Shown: positions 1 to 7,890, counted from the stretch's first letter. The stretch: DNA of 54,123 bases from Pseudomonas turukhanskensis (GCF_027922365.1 NZ_BSFN01000010.1:1-54123); one strand, 5' to 3'. Numbers and translations are program-made. Notes: generated by a model from the sequence alone, not told the origin.

Positions 1-120
1 AGGCTCCACAGCTACAACGGATATCAATCTCCAGTTACGAGGGAAAAGCTCGCGGCGTGAAACCTTAACTGGTGTCCACTATTACTTGACCAGTTCAAGC
101 TGGCTCCTACGAAAGCGGCC

Positions 121-157
121 CCCTCTCCCGCGTGCGGGAGAGGGCTGGGGTGAGGGG
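121..157 (+). repeat. Palindromic REP-like repeat (CCCTCTCCCGC family), copy 1
   Basis: The core 121-144 is a perfect palindrome of 11-bp arms (CCCTCTCCCGC / GCGGGAGAGGG) around a 2-nt loop, followed by a CTGGGGTGAGGGG flank. Two further copies in opposite orientation to each other lie at 48726-48761 and 48801-48838. The dispersed palindromic form fits a REP-type extragenic element. Confidence 0.75.
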
Positions 158-439
158 CTTTTGATTTTGATCTACCCGCCCCTGGAGCGGCGACGTAGCG
201 AGGGGAGTCGGAGCGAAGCGTAGACCCCAGGTAGGGGCAAGATTTTTTGGTTTCTTTTTTATGGTGCGGCATTCCGACGACTGGAAAAAGAAACTCGCGC
301 GTAAGGCGCGAAACAACCCCCAAGCACACGCCGTAACGCAGAAAACCAAAAGACCCAGAAGGGCTGTTGATCTGATTCAGTCAAAAAAACCTCTGTAACC
401 AAACCTGCACAATCACCGTAATGGCACTACGCTGAAGAA

Positions 440-460
440 AGGCGCCCGTTCCTGGCGCCT
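440..460. other. Short hairpin
   Basis: AGGCGCC and GGCGCCT arms are separated by 7 nt. No T-run follows, so it is a weak terminator candidate for something upstream of the window. Confidence 0.3.
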
Positions 461-510
461 GCACTTCAATCGCTCTATGTCGCAGCACGCAAATGCAGCA
501 AGCCTCAGGT

Positions 511-529
511 GACAGACCTTCGGTCTGTC
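511..529 (+). other. Compact hairpin upstream of the rraB-like gene
   Basis: GACAGACC and GGTCTGTC form an 8-bp perfect stem around TTC, or a 7-bp stem with a CTTCG loop. It lies about 78 nt before the start codon of the rraB-like gene and could sit in its leader. No T-tract follows, so it is not a typical terminator. Confidence 0.35.
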
Positions 530-606
530 GCGACGCCAGCGCAGTCAGCTGGCAGCAGCAATGGGAAAGCGGTCAATCCATCCATCGCATGTGAGGGGGT
601 CGCATC

Positions 607-948
607 ATGGGCACAGCAAGCACAAACGACATCAGCAGTAATGTTCTGCGCCGGATGAAGGAGGGCGGTTTTGATTTCGCCCGCATCCACCCAATCGAGT
701 TCTACGCCATTTTCCCCGACGAGGAGCGGGCCCGCCTGGTGGCGAAAAATTTTCGCAGTGAGGTTCTCAATGCTCAGGTGAGCGTGCGCGATGACGGCGC
801 CTGGCACGTGTTGATCAGCAAGGTGATGTACGCCACCTATGACGGTATTGGTGCGTTTGAACATGACCTGGAGTCCATGGTCGCCCCGTTGGGTGGCGTT
901 CTGGACGGCTGGGGTGTTACGCAGGAACTCAAAGGGTTGCGCGTTTAG
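607..948 (+). CDS. rraB: RraB-family regulator of RNase E activity
   Basis: A 113-residue protein that matches the RraB (ribonuclease E inhibitor B) family by overall pattern: a compact cytoplasmic protein of family-typical length with a central segment running HPIEFYAIFPDEERA and a C-terminal FEHDLESMVAPLGGVLDGWG. In E. coli, RraB binds RNase E and changes which RNAs it cleaves, so the inferred role is modulation of the RNA degradosome. The ATG at 607 has a purine-rich GAGGG about 10 nt upstream. The gene stands alone and ends just before a clear terminator hairpin. The family call is from memory of the fold signature; no catalytic residues are expected because the family acts by binding. 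Confidence 0.75.
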   Translation: MGTASTNDISSNVLRRMKEGGFDFARIHPIEFYAIFPDEERARLVAKNFRSEVLNAQVSVRDDGAWHVLISKVMYATYDGIGAFEHDLESMVAPLGGVLDGWGVTQELKGLRV

Positions 949-979
949 TCCGTTAACTCACCGACGCTACACCCCGGAC

Positions 980-1025
980 GCACCGGCTGGCCATCAGGCT
1001 GGCCGGTGCTCTCTAGCTCTTTTTC
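980..1025 (+). terminator. Rho-independent terminator of the rraB-like gene
   Basis: GCACCGGC (980-987) pairs with GCCGGTGC (1002-1009) and is followed by a T-rich tail, TCTCTAGCTCTTTTT. It lies 31 nt after the stop codon. Confidence 0.7.
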
Positions 1026-1092
1026 CACGGAACTGACTCGACCTCGGCACGGCCTTTGCCTCTTGAGGTGGAAAATAAGAGGCGGTTCAGTG

Positions 1093-1800
1093 ATGAGCGA
1101 AATTCTGATACTCACCCATGTCGACTATTGCCCAGCCGGCCATTTGGCGCGGGTGCTGGATGAGCGGCAGTTGGATTTCACCGTACTGCGTGTGGACCTT
1201 GGCGAGCTTGACGGGTACGACCTAGACAGCCCCAAAGCCGTGGCGATCATGGGCGGGCCTATGAGCGCGAATGATCCGTTGCCGTGGCTAGACACTGAAA
1301 TCGCTGCGCTGCGGCATTTTATTGCCCGCGACATTCCGTTGCTCGGCCATTGCCTGGGCGGCCAGTTGTTGGCCAAGGCCCTGGGTGCGGCGGTGCACCG
1401 GATGCCGTACCGGGAAATTGGCTGGCAGCCGCTGTGGCAGGCCAGCCAGGCGCAGGGCAATGCGTGGTTGCAGCACCTGCCGGATGAGTTCCCGATTTAC
1501 CAGTGGCATGGCGATACCTTCGACATTCCGCCGGGGGCGCAGCGCTTGTTGTCCAGCCCATGGTGCCCGAACCAGGCATTTGCCTGGGACGACAAAGTGC
1601 TGGGCCTGCAAGGCCACCCGGAAATGACCGAGGACCTGGTGCGCCTTTGGCTTACCGATTGGGCGCATCTGCTTGATGAGACCCAGCCCAGCCAACAGTC
1701 GATGGGCAAGATGCTGGATGACCTGCCCAGTAAGGTGGCGGCGTTGAACCAGGTGGCCGAGGGGTTTTATCGGCGGTGGCTGGAGTTGGCTTTTTCTTAA
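1093..1800 (+). CDS. Class I glutamine amidotransferase-like protein
   Basis: A 235-residue class I (triad) glutamine amidotransferase domain protein. The nucleophile elbow reads GHCLGGQLLAKALGA with Cys87, and the His175-Pro-Glu177 pair lies in LQGHPEMTED, so the Cys-His-Glu triad is complete. An IMGGPMSAND segment near residue 55 is the usual oxyanion-loop region. Such proteins hydrolyse glutamine to ammonia, or in stand-alone forms hydrolyse gamma-glutamyl amides. The start at 1093 is chosen over an in-frame start at 1006 because it has a purine-rich AGAGGCGG upstream and the domain begins there. It is the gene immediately before the ATP-grasp/Anbu operon, in the same direction, but separated by 378 bp with a repeat and a new promoter. 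The exact substrate is unknown. Confidence 0.8.
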   Translation: MSEILILTHVDYCPAGHLARVLDERQLDFTVLRVDLGELDGYDLDSPKAVAIMGGPMSANDPLPWLDTEIAALRHFIARDIPLLGHCLGGQLLAKALGAAVHRMPYREIGWQPLWQASQAQGNAWLQHLPDEFPIYQWHGDTFDIPPGAQRLLSSPWCPNQAFAWDDKVLGLQGHPEMTEDLVRLWLTDWAHLLDETQPSQQSMGKMLDDLPSKVAALNQVAEGFYRRWLELAFS

Positions 1801-1810
1801 AACAGTGGCG

Positions 1811-1891
1811 TAGGGCGAATATCGCCATGGCGATATCCGCCGATTCACAGACCGCACCGGCGGATATCGGCGCGCGGATGTTCGCTCTGCG
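1811..1891. repeat. Dispersed palindromic repeat (GGGCGAATATCGC family), copy A
   Basis: An imperfect palindrome starting TAGGGCGAATATCGCC and closing GCGGATGTTCGCTCT, with inner GGCGATATCCGCC and GGCGGATATC arms. A second copy with the same architecture is at 19862-19951. Both lie in intergenic gaps. Confidence 0.75.
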
Positions 1892-2059
1892 GGGATCGAT
1901 TGACAGCGCTCGTTGCAACAATTCGGAGCCCGCACATTCTGTTGAAATCAACCCGAACTATGCTGGTCATAGGGAGACAGGCTGCCCAGGCGTTTCGCTT
2001 GCGGCCAGACCAGCCGTTGCCGCGCAACAGGGCGCGGCCGCATACAGCGGTCAGGAGAA

Positions 2060-2076
2060 TGCGCGATATTGGTGCG
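2060..2076 (+). promoter_or_regulatory. NtrC-like enhancer-binding site (candidate)
   Basis: The sequence TGCGCGATATTGGTGCG has the NtrC geometry of GCACC-N5-GGTGC. The right half-site is perfect and the left half-site matches 3 of 5 positions. It is centred about 86 nt upstream of the transcription start predicted from the sigma-54 element at 2128-2143, a plausible distance for an enhancer-binding protein. The assignment to NtrC rather than another activator is inference. Confidence 0.45.
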
Positions 2077-2127
2077 CATGGTTTGGGTCTTATTTATAAG
2101 TGTTTGATTTATAACGAATAAGACGGA

Positions 2128-2143
2128 TGGCTCGGGCTTTGCA
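2128..2143 (+). promoter_or_regulatory. Sigma-54 (RpoN) promoter
   Basis: TGGCTCGGGCTTTGCA matches the consensus TGGCACG-N4-TTGCA at every fixed position except one (A to T at position 5). The invariant GG and GC dinucleotides are correctly spaced. The predicted start lies near 2154, giving a leader of about 25 nt with an AAGGAG ribosome site before the ATG at 2179. Confidence 0.75.
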
Positions 2144-2178
2144 ATAGCTATGCACGTCCGGGTGACAAGGAGTACGGC

Positions 2179-3588
2179 ATGACCCGCACCTTTTATGACG
2201 AGATGTACCTGGCGAATGGCGAATGCCGTCCGCATTACCGGGAATTCGCCCGCTGGCTGGCGGATACCCCGGATGAGTTACTGGCGCAACGCCGCCGCGA
2301 AGCAGATCTGCTGTTCCACCGCGCCGGTATCACCTTCACCCTGTACGGCGACGATCAGGGCACCGAGCGGCTTATTCCCTTCGATATCATTCCGCGCAGC
2401 ATTCCGGCCAGTGAGTGGCGGGTGGTGGAGCGTGGCTGCATCCAGCGGGTGCAGGCGCTGAATATGTTTCTTGCTGACCTTTACCACGACCAGCGCATTA
2501 TCAAGGCCGGCATCATTCCGGCCGAGCAGGTGCTGGCCAACGAGGGGTATCAGCTGGCGATGCAGGGCCTGAACCTGCACCGTGACCTGTATGCGCATAT
2601 CTCCGGGGTCGACCTGGTGCGCGATGGCGATGGCAGTTACTACGTACTCGAAGACAATCTGCGTACCCCCAGCGGCGTGAGCTATATGCTCGAAGACCGC
2701 AAGATGATGATGCGCTTGTTCCCGGAGCTGTTTGCCGCGCAACGCGTCTTGCCCATCGACCACTACCCGAGCCTGTTGCTCGACACCCTGAAAAGCTCAA
2801 GCCCCCTGGATAACCCTACGGTGGTGGTGCTGACGCCTGGCCGTTACAACAGCGCCTACTTCGAGCACGCCTTTCTCGCTCGCGAGATGGGTGTGGAATT
2901 GGTGGAGGGCGCGGATCTGTTTGTGCGCGACGACAAGGTGTTTATGCGCACCACCGCCGGCGCCAAGCCGGTGGATGTCATTTACCGGCGCCTGGACGAT
3001 GCCTTCCTCGACCCGTTGGCCTTCAACCCCGATTCGATGCTCGGCGTACCGGGCCTGCTGTCGACCTATCGCAGCGGCAATGTGGTGCTGGCCAATGCCA
3101 TCGGCACCGGGGTGGCGGACGACAAATCCATTTACCCCTATGTCGGCGAGATGATTCGCTTCTACCTCGATGAAGAACCGATCCTGAAAAACGTGCCGAC
3201 CTTCCAATGCCGCAAGGCAGTCGAACTGCAACATGTGCTGGCTAACCTTGAACACCTGGTGGTCAAGGAAACCCAAGGTTCTGGTGGCTACGGCATGTTG
3301 GTCGGGCCGGCGGCGAGCAAGGCGGAAATCGAAAATTTCCGCGCCCGGCTTATCGCGCGCCCCGAGGCGTATATCGCCCAACCGACCCTGTGCCTGTCCA
3401 CGTGCCCGACCTTTGTGGAAAACGGCATCGCCCCGCGCCATATCGATTTGCGCCCCTTTGTGCTCTCCGGCAAAGACACCCGTGTGGTGCCCGGCGGTTT
3501 GACCCGCGTGGCGCTGCGAGAAGGCTCGCTGGTGGTGAACTCGTCGCAAGGCGGTGGCACCAAAGACACCTGGGTGGTGGAGGACTAA
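2179..3588 (+). CDS. Circularly permuted ATP-grasp protein (CPATPgrasp, DUF404/DUF407 type)
   Basis: A 469-residue cytoplasmic protein of the circularly permuted ATP-grasp type 2 family, of usual length. Recognisable blocks include YVLEDNLRTPSGVSYMLEDR near residues 155-175, the segment VKETQGSGGYGML near 358-370 (glycine-rich nucleotide loop), and HIDLRPFVL near 425. ATP-grasp enzymes form carbon-nitrogen bonds through acyl phosphates; this subgroup is predicted from comparative genomics to be an amidoligase making a peptide or peptide tag, but its substrate is not known. The ATG has an ideal AAGGAG 8 nt upstream. It is the first gene of a tight operon with alpha-E, transglutaminase-like and Anbu genes, behind a sigma-54 promoter, which suggests control by nitrogen status. 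Confidence 0.85.
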   Translation: MTRTFYDEMYLANGECRPHYREFARWLADTPDELLAQRRREADLLFHRAGITFTLYGDDQGTERLIPFDIIPRSIPASEWRVVERGCIQRVQALNMFLADLYHDQRIIKAGIIPAEQVLANEGYQLAMQGLNLHRDLYAHISGVDLVRDGDGSYYVLEDNLRTPSGVSYMLEDRKMMMRLFPELFAAQRVLPIDHYPSLLLDTLKSSSPLDNPTVVVLTPGRYNSAYFEHAFLAREMGVELVEGADLFVRDDKVFMRTTAGAKPVDVIYRRLDDAFLDPLAFNPDSMLGVPGLLSTYRSGNVVLANAIGTGVADDKSIYPYVGEMIRFYLDEEPILKNVPTFQCRKAVELQHVLANLEHLVVKETQGSGGYGMLVGPAASKAEIENFRARLIARPEAYIAQPTLCLSTCPTFVENGIAPRHIDLRPFVLSGKDTRVVPGGLTRVALREGSLVVNSSQGGGTKDTWVVED

Positions 3589-3590
3589 TT

Positions 3591-4541
3591 ATGCTGAGCC
3601 GCACTGCCTCTGACCTGTACTGGATGTCCCGTTATCTGGAGCGCGCCGAGAACCTCGCGCGCATGCTGGAAGTAAGTTATTCGCTGTCGCTGATGCCGCA
3701 GGACGGGCGCGGCAATGGCCTGGAAGAACTGGCCTTGCCGCTGTTGATCACCGGCACCTTGGACGAATACCTGGAGCGTCACGGCCCGCTGCATGCCGAG
3801 CGCATGCTGCATTTTTTTGCCCTGGATGCGAACAACCCGGCGAGCATCTATTGCTGCCTGCAAGCGGCGCGTACCAACGCCCATGCCGTGCGTGGGCGCA
3901 TTACTGCCGACATGTGGGAAAACATCAATGCCACCTGGCTGGAAGTGCGCGGTATCGCCGAACAGGGGCTGGGCCGCTACGGCATCAGCCGCTTCTGCGA
4001 GTGGGCCAAGGAGCGTAACCACCTGTTCCGCGGCGCCACCTTCGGCACCATCATGCGCGGCGACCCGTATCGCTTTATTCGCCTGGGCACCTTTATCGAG
4101 CGCGCCGATAACACCCTGCGCCTGCTCGATGCCCGCTACGAAATGCTCGGCGAAGACATCGACGAAAACGATGGTCGTCCGGCCCGCAGTTACTACCAGT
4201 GGACCGCCTTGCTACGGGCGCTGTCCTCGTTCGAGGCATTCGCCGAGATCTACCGTGGCTCGCCCAACACTCGCAAGGTGGCCGAACTGTTGCTGCTGCG
4301 CGCCGAAGTGCCGCGTTCGCTGCGCTCGTGCATGGACGAACTGAACCTGATGCTCGCCAGCCTGCCTGGCGAAAACGGCCGCCCGGCCCAGCGCCTGGCT
4401 GCCGAGCTGGAAGCGCGCCTGCGCTACACCAGCATTAATGAAGTACTCGATGAAGGCCTGCACGGCTGGCTCACCGATTTCATCCTGCTGGTGCGCCAGC
4501 TAGGCCAAGCCATTCAAACGTCTTACCTGGAGGTCGCATGA
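3591..4541 (+). CDS. Alpha-E domain protein (DUF403)
   Basis: A 316-residue, largely helical protein matching the alpha-E family by its N-terminal LSRTASDLYWMSRYLERAEN and central GDPYRFIRLGTFIERADNT segments. Alpha-E proteins are almost always encoded beside circularly permuted ATP-grasp and transglutaminase-like genes, and are thought to act with them, perhaps as a binding or scaffold subunit. No enzymatic activity is established. The start at 3591 lies 2 nt after the stop of the ATP-grasp gene and coincides with the family N-terminus. A longer in-frame reading from 3390 overlaps the previous gene and is rejected. The 3' end overlaps the next gene by 4 bp, indicating translational coupling. 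Confidence 0.88.
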   Translation: MLSRTASDLYWMSRYLERAENLARMLEVSYSLSLMPQDGRGNGLEELALPLLITGTLDEYLERHGPLHAERMLHFFALDANNPASIYCCLQAARTNAHAVRGRITADMWENINATWLEVRGIAEQGLGRYGISRFCEWAKERNHLFRGATFGTIMRGDPYRFIRLGTFIERADNTLRLLDARYEMLGEDIDENDGRPARSYYQWTALLRALSSFEAFAEIYRGSPNTRKVAELLLLRAEVPRSLRSCMDELNLMLASLPGENGRPAQRLAAELEARLRYTSINEVLDEGLHGWLTDFILLVRQLGQAIQTSYLEVA

Positions 4542-5338
4542 GACTCTCAATCAGCCATGACACCACCTATCACTACGAAGATCAGGTGCGTAACAGCATC
4601 CAGTACCTGCGCATGACGCCCCACGACAGCGAGCGCCAGCAGGTGATCAGTTGGGAGCTGAACCTGCCGCGCCCGGTGCGCGCTCAGGTGGACCCGTACG
4701 GCAATATCCTCCACGTGCTGACGATGGACGAGCCGCACGAAAGCATCATTCTTGGTGCCCGTGGCCAGGTGGAAATCGATGAGCAGCGCGAGTGCGAGCA
4801 CGAAGACCAGTCGCCGCTGCCCTTTCTGCGCACCACCCGGTTGACCGAGGCCGACCAGGCCCTGCGCGAGTTCGCTCAAACCGAATGCGCCAGCCGCCGT
4901 GATCGCTCGTGCATGATCGATTTGATGAACCGCCTCAACGCCCATATCCGCTACCAGCCGGACGTTACCGACGTGAAAACCAGCGCTGCCGAAGCGTTCG
5001 CCAGTGGCAAGGGCGTGTGCCAGGACCAGACCCACGCCTTTATCGCCTGTGCCCGCAGCCTCGGCGTGCCGGCGCGTTATGTGTCGGGCTACCTGTACAC
5101 CGACAGCAGCGACCACCTGGCTAGCCATGCCTGGGCCGAAGCCTGGCTGGACGGCGCCTGGTATAGCTTTGATGTGACCAACTGCCTGACCCGCGCCGAG
5201 CGGCATTTGAAGTTGGCGGTCGGCCTGGATTATCTGGACGCCTGCCCGGTACGCGGTATGCGCCGGGGTGGCGGGGTGGAGCAGATGCATGCCCACGTCG
5301 AAGTGTCGCCGACCCGTGTGCAGGTGCAACAACAGTAA
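4538..5338 (+). CDS. Transglutaminase-like cysteine peptidase
   Basis: A 266-residue protein with an N-terminal beta-strand domain (roughly 1-85, YHYEDQVRNSIQYLRMTP) and a papain-like transglutaminase core. The catalytic triad is visible: Cys161 in GKGVCQDQTHAF, His197 in ASHAWAEAWL and Asp212 in YSFDVTN. Bacterial members of this family generally act as peptidases or amide-bond-cleaving enzymes rather than cross-linkers. There is no signal peptide, so it should act in the cytoplasm. The ATG overlaps the alpha-E stop as ATGA. Being third in the ATP-grasp/alpha-E/Anbu operon, it may remove or trim whatever the ATP-grasp enzyme attaches; that is inference. Confidence 0.88.
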   Translation: MRLSISHDTTYHYEDQVRNSIQYLRMTPHDSERQQVISWELNLPRPVRAQVDPYGNILHVLTMDEPHESIILGARGQVEIDEQRECEHEDQSPLPFLRTTRLTEADQALREFAQTECASRRDRSCMIDLMNRLNAHIRYQPDVTDVKTSAAEAFASGKGVCQDQTHAFIACARSLGVPARYVSGYLYTDSSDHLASHAWAEAWLDGAWYSFDVTNCLTRAERHLKLAVGLDYLDACPVRGMRRGGGVEQMHAHVEVSPTRVQVQQQ

Positions 5339-5371
5339 AACCAAACCGTGACTGGCATGGTCAACACCCTA

Positions 5372-5402
5372 ACGCCCGAACCGGCTGCGCTGGTTCGGGC
5401 GT
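5372..5402 (+). terminator. Stable intercistronic hairpin before the Anbu gene
   Basis: ACGCCCGAACC (5372-5382) and GGTTCGGGCGT (5392-5402) form an 11-bp perfect stem with a 9-nt loop, followed by the weak tail CCTTGTCTCTG. It may act as a partial terminator or as an RNA-stabilising element that sets Anbu expression apart from the three upstream genes. Confidence 0.5.
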
Positions 5403-5429
5403 CCTTGTCTCTGTGGATTGGAAGCCAAC

Positions 5430-6164
5430 ATGACCTATTGCGTAGCCCTGAACCTGGCCGATGGCCTGGTGTTCGTTTCCGACTCCCGCACCAATGCCGG
5501 GGTCGACCATATCGCCACCTTCCGCAAGCTGCACGTGTTTGCCGTGCCAGGCGAGCGCCTGATCGTGCTGCAAACCGCCGGCAACCTGGCCACCTCGCAA
5601 GCGGTGATCAACCTGTTGCGCACACGCTTGAGCCATGACGGCGTGCACCTCAACAACGTGGTCAACCTCTACAACGCCACCACGCTGGTGGGCGACACCA
5701 TGCGCGAGGTGATGGCGCGCGATGCCAATTCGCCCATGGCCGCCGGTGTGGATTTGAGTTGTTCGTTTCTGGTCGGTGGGCAGATCGCCGGGCAGGAGCC
5801 GGAGCTCTACAACATCTACCCGCTGGGCAACTGTATTTCGGCCACCGACGACACCCCGTATTTCCAGATTGGCGAAAGCAAATACGGCAAGCCGATTCTC
5901 GACCGCGCGCTGAATTACCACACCGACCTGGACAAGGCCCTGCGCTGCGCGCTGGTGTCCTTCGACTCGACCATTCGCAGTAACCTGTCGGTGGGCTTTC
6001 CACTGGATGTGTTGGTGTACAAGGCCGGAAGCCTGCAGGTACCGGCCGGGTTTCGGGTGCTGGAGAACGACCCGTATTTTGAGGGCGTGCGCGAGCAATG
6101 GTCCGTGGGCTTAAGCCAGTTGCTGGACCAGTTGCCGCCGTTGCCGCCGGAGTATTCGGTCTAG
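5430..6164 (+). CDS. Anbu-type proteasome-related peptidase
   Basis: A 244-residue member of the proteasome-like family known as Anbu (ancestral beta subunit). After removal of Met1 the exposed residue is Thr2 in MTYCVALNLADGLVFVSDSR, the expected N-terminal nucleophile arrangement. SDSRTNAG near residue 17 and the DLSCSFLVGG segment near 111 fit the family. Anbu forms oligomers distinct from the 20S and HslV rings; its substrates are poorly known. The start at 5430 is preferred over 5418 because family members begin at this Met-Thr and GGATTGGAAG lies just upstream. It follows the transglutaminase-like gene by 91 bp with a hairpin between them, and is probably co-transcribed with the ATP-grasp and alpha-E genes. 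Confidence 0.88.
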   Translation: MTYCVALNLADGLVFVSDSRTNAGVDHIATFRKLHVFAVPGERLIVLQTAGNLATSQAVINLLRTRLSHDGVHLNNVVNLYNATTLVGDTMREVMARDANSPMAAGVDLSCSFLVGGQIAGQEPELYNIYPLGNCISATDDTPYFQIGESKYGKPILDRALNYHTDLDKALRCALVSFDSTIRSNLSVGFPLDVLVYKAGSLQVPAGFRVLENDPYFEGVREQWSVGLSQLLDQLPPLPPEYSV

Positions 6165-6179
6165 TACGCGAACCAGGGT

Positions 6180-6992
6180 TTAGCTCAACTCAACCCAGAT
6201 CGGCGCGTGGTCCGAAGGCTTCTCCATGCCGCGCAGGTCGTAGTCGATGCCGGCATCTTTAATGCGCCCTTGCAGGGGCGCTGTGGCCAGAATCACGTCG
6301 ATACGCAGGCCGCGCTTGGGCTCGTCTTCAAAGCCGCGGCTGCGATAGTCGAACCAGCTGAAACGGTCGTTCACTTCGGGGTGCAGGTGACGGAAGCTGT
6401 CGACCAGGCCCCAGCTTTTCAGGGAGGCCAGCCATTCGCGCTCTTCGGGTAAAAAGCTGCATTTGCCGGTCTTCAGCCAGCGCTTGCGGTTTTCTTCGCC
6501 AATGCCGATGTCGCAATCCTCGGGCGAAATATTGATATCGCCCATCACCACCAGCGCCTGCTCGGGGTTGAATTGGGTGGTGAGCAGGGTTTGCAGGTCG
6601 GCGTAGAAGCGCTGCTTGGCGGGGAATTTGGTCGGGTGGTCGCGGCTTTCGCCCTGGGGGAAATAGCCGTTCATGACCGTCACCGGTTGGCCATTCTCAT
6701 CGGCGAAGGTGCCGTAGATAAACCGCCGCTGGGCATCGTCTTCATCACCAGGAAAGCCTTTGTGCAGTTCCAGCGGGGCCTGGCGCGAAAGCAGCGCCAC
6801 GCCGTAATGGCCTTTCTGCCCGTGCCAGTGCACCTGGTAGCCCAGGGCCTGGATCTCGGCAAAAGGGAATTGTTCGTCCGCCACTTTGGTTTCCTGCAGA
6901 CCGATCACATCCGGCTGGTGTTTTTCGATCAGCGCCGCCAATTGATGGGGGCGGGCGCGCAGGCCGTTGATGTTGAAGGAAACGATCTTCAT
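6180..6992 (-). CDS. xthA: Exodeoxyribonuclease III
   Basis: A 270-residue exonuclease III / AP endonuclease of the EEP superfamily, full length for the XthA type. Visible motifs are [13 protein letters not shown] at the N-terminus, LQETKV (metal-binding Glu), GYFPQGE, the GDINISPED block (catalytic Asp-Asn) and the C-terminal [11 protein letters not shown] with the catalytic His. It removes 3' blocking groups and cuts abasic sites in base-excision repair. The start at 6992 is chosen because the domain begins at MKIVSF; an upstream in-frame Met at 7013 adds seven non-conserved residues. It faces the Anbu gene tail to tail with only 15 bp between. A second, shorter paralogue of the ExoA type is at 21007-21792. 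Confidence 0.93.
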   Translation of the reverse strand: MKIVSFNINGLRARPHQLAALIEKHQPDVIGLQETKVADEQFPFAEIQALGYQVHWHGQKGHYGVALLSRQAPLELHKGFPGDEDDAQRRFIYGTFADENGQPVTVMNGYFPQGESRDHPTKFPAKQRFYADLQTLLTTQFNPEQALVVMGDINISPEDCDIGIGEENRKRWLKTGKCSFLPEEREWLASLKSWGLVDSFRHLHPEVNDRFSWFDYRSRGFEDEPKRGLRIDVILATAPLQGRIKDAGIDYDLRGMEKPSDHAPIWVELS

Positions 6993-7180
6993 GGGCGGCG
7001 GGGTCCTAAACAAACGAGAAGGCCTGCGATGCTAGCCGATGCCCGTGCGTGCGACCACCCGCGTGTGGCAGCAACCGGTGCTGACTGCTAACGTTGGGGC
7101 GGCATCTATAACAATAAAAACCGCCTGAGCCCACGCCACCGGTGCGCTGGCACCAGGCAGGCTAACCGAGGTAACCGTGC

Positions 7181-7834
7181 ATGCCGACGTCCTTTGCCAT
7201 TCCCGCTGCTCAAGTGCGCTTACTCGACAGCAGCTATGTTCGTGAAGCCCGCTCCCTGCTGTACCACGCCTACCGCCACGAGCCGACGTTCGGCTACCTG
7301 TTTGAATCCGAACGCCCCGGCTACGACCAGCGTGTACGCGCCACGGTGCGTGAACTGGTGCAGCGGCATTTTCTCGAAGACCTGCCGGCCATTGGCCTGG
7401 TTATCAACGACCGGCTGGTGGCCCTGGCCCTGATCGCACCCCCGCAGCGGCGTCTGGATATCACCGAAAGCTGGGGCTGGCGTTTGCGCATGCTGCTCAC
7501 CACCGGCCTGCGCTGCACCAAACGCTATCTGCAATACCACGACGCGGTGCTGGCTTGCCTGCCGCCGGGCCAGTACCACGTGCTGCCGCTGCTGGGTGTG
7601 CACCCCGAGTTCCAGGGCAAGCACCTGGGCGAGCAATTGCTTGAGGCGCTGCATAACTGGTGCGCCGAAGACGAGACGTCCCTTGGCGTGGTGCTGGATA
7701 CCGGCAACCCGCGCTATCTGGAGTTCTACAAACGCCAGGGTTACGAGGAAATTGGCGAGGTGGCGGTGGGGCCCGTCCGTGAACATGTGTTTTTCCACGC
7801 CAATCCCGAACAGGTGACGCGCGCCAGCGCCTGA
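7181..7834 (+). CDS. GNAT family N-acetyltransferase
   Basis: A 217-residue GNAT acetyltransferase. The acetyl-CoA binding block reads LLGVHPEFQGKHLGEQLLEA (residues near 138-157), followed by VVLDTGNPRYLEFYKRQGYE, the standard C-terminal beta-strand/helix of the fold. The substrate cannot be told from sequence. The ATG is preceded by GAGG at about 9 nt. It is transcribed in the same direction as the tamA and tamB genes and lies directly upstream of them, an arrangement I recall from other Pseudomonas genomes; a gap of 56 bp separates it from tamA. Confidence 0.85.
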   Translation: MPTSFAIPAAQVRLLDSSYVREARSLLYHAYRHEPTFGYLFESERPGYDQRVRATVRELVQRHFLEDLPAIGLVINDRLVALALIAPPQRRLDITESWGWRLRMLLTTGLRCTKRYLQYHDAVLACLPPGQYHVLPLLGVHPEFQGKHLGEQLLEALHNWCAEDETSLGVVLDTGNPRYLEFYKRQGYEEIGEVAVGPVREHVFFHANPEQVTRASA

Positions 7835-7890
7835 GCGAAACGCGGCTGGCTGCTCTGGAAGGGTGCGTTAGCCGTGTTAGCATCCGGCCC

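Larger units (their letters stand above)
1..606. other. Intergenic region with repeats and hairpins, no convincing gene
   Basis: No reading frame here has a good start, ribosome site and protein-like composition. The minus-strand frames across 24-349 translate a repeat-rich tract (around 170-300) that I recognise as a common spurious ORF in Pseudomonas genomes. The stretch holds a palindromic repeat at 121-144 and two small hairpins (440-460 and 511-529). I see nothing else that can be named. Confidence 0.6.
1801..2178. other. Intergenic and promoter region of the ATP-grasp/Anbu operon
   Basis: This 378-bp gap holds one copy of a dispersed palindromic repeat (1811-1891), then AT-richer DNA with an NtrC-like inverted repeat and a sigma-54 promoter match. 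Small frames in it lack protein-like composition. Confidence 0.7.

Noticed and set aside
24..349. Minus-strand ORFs at the window start as proteins
   Set aside because: They translate repeat and low-complexity DNA (palindromic repeat at 121-144 and a common Pseudomonas intergenic tract) and lack a convincing ribosome site; such frames are often mis-annotated.
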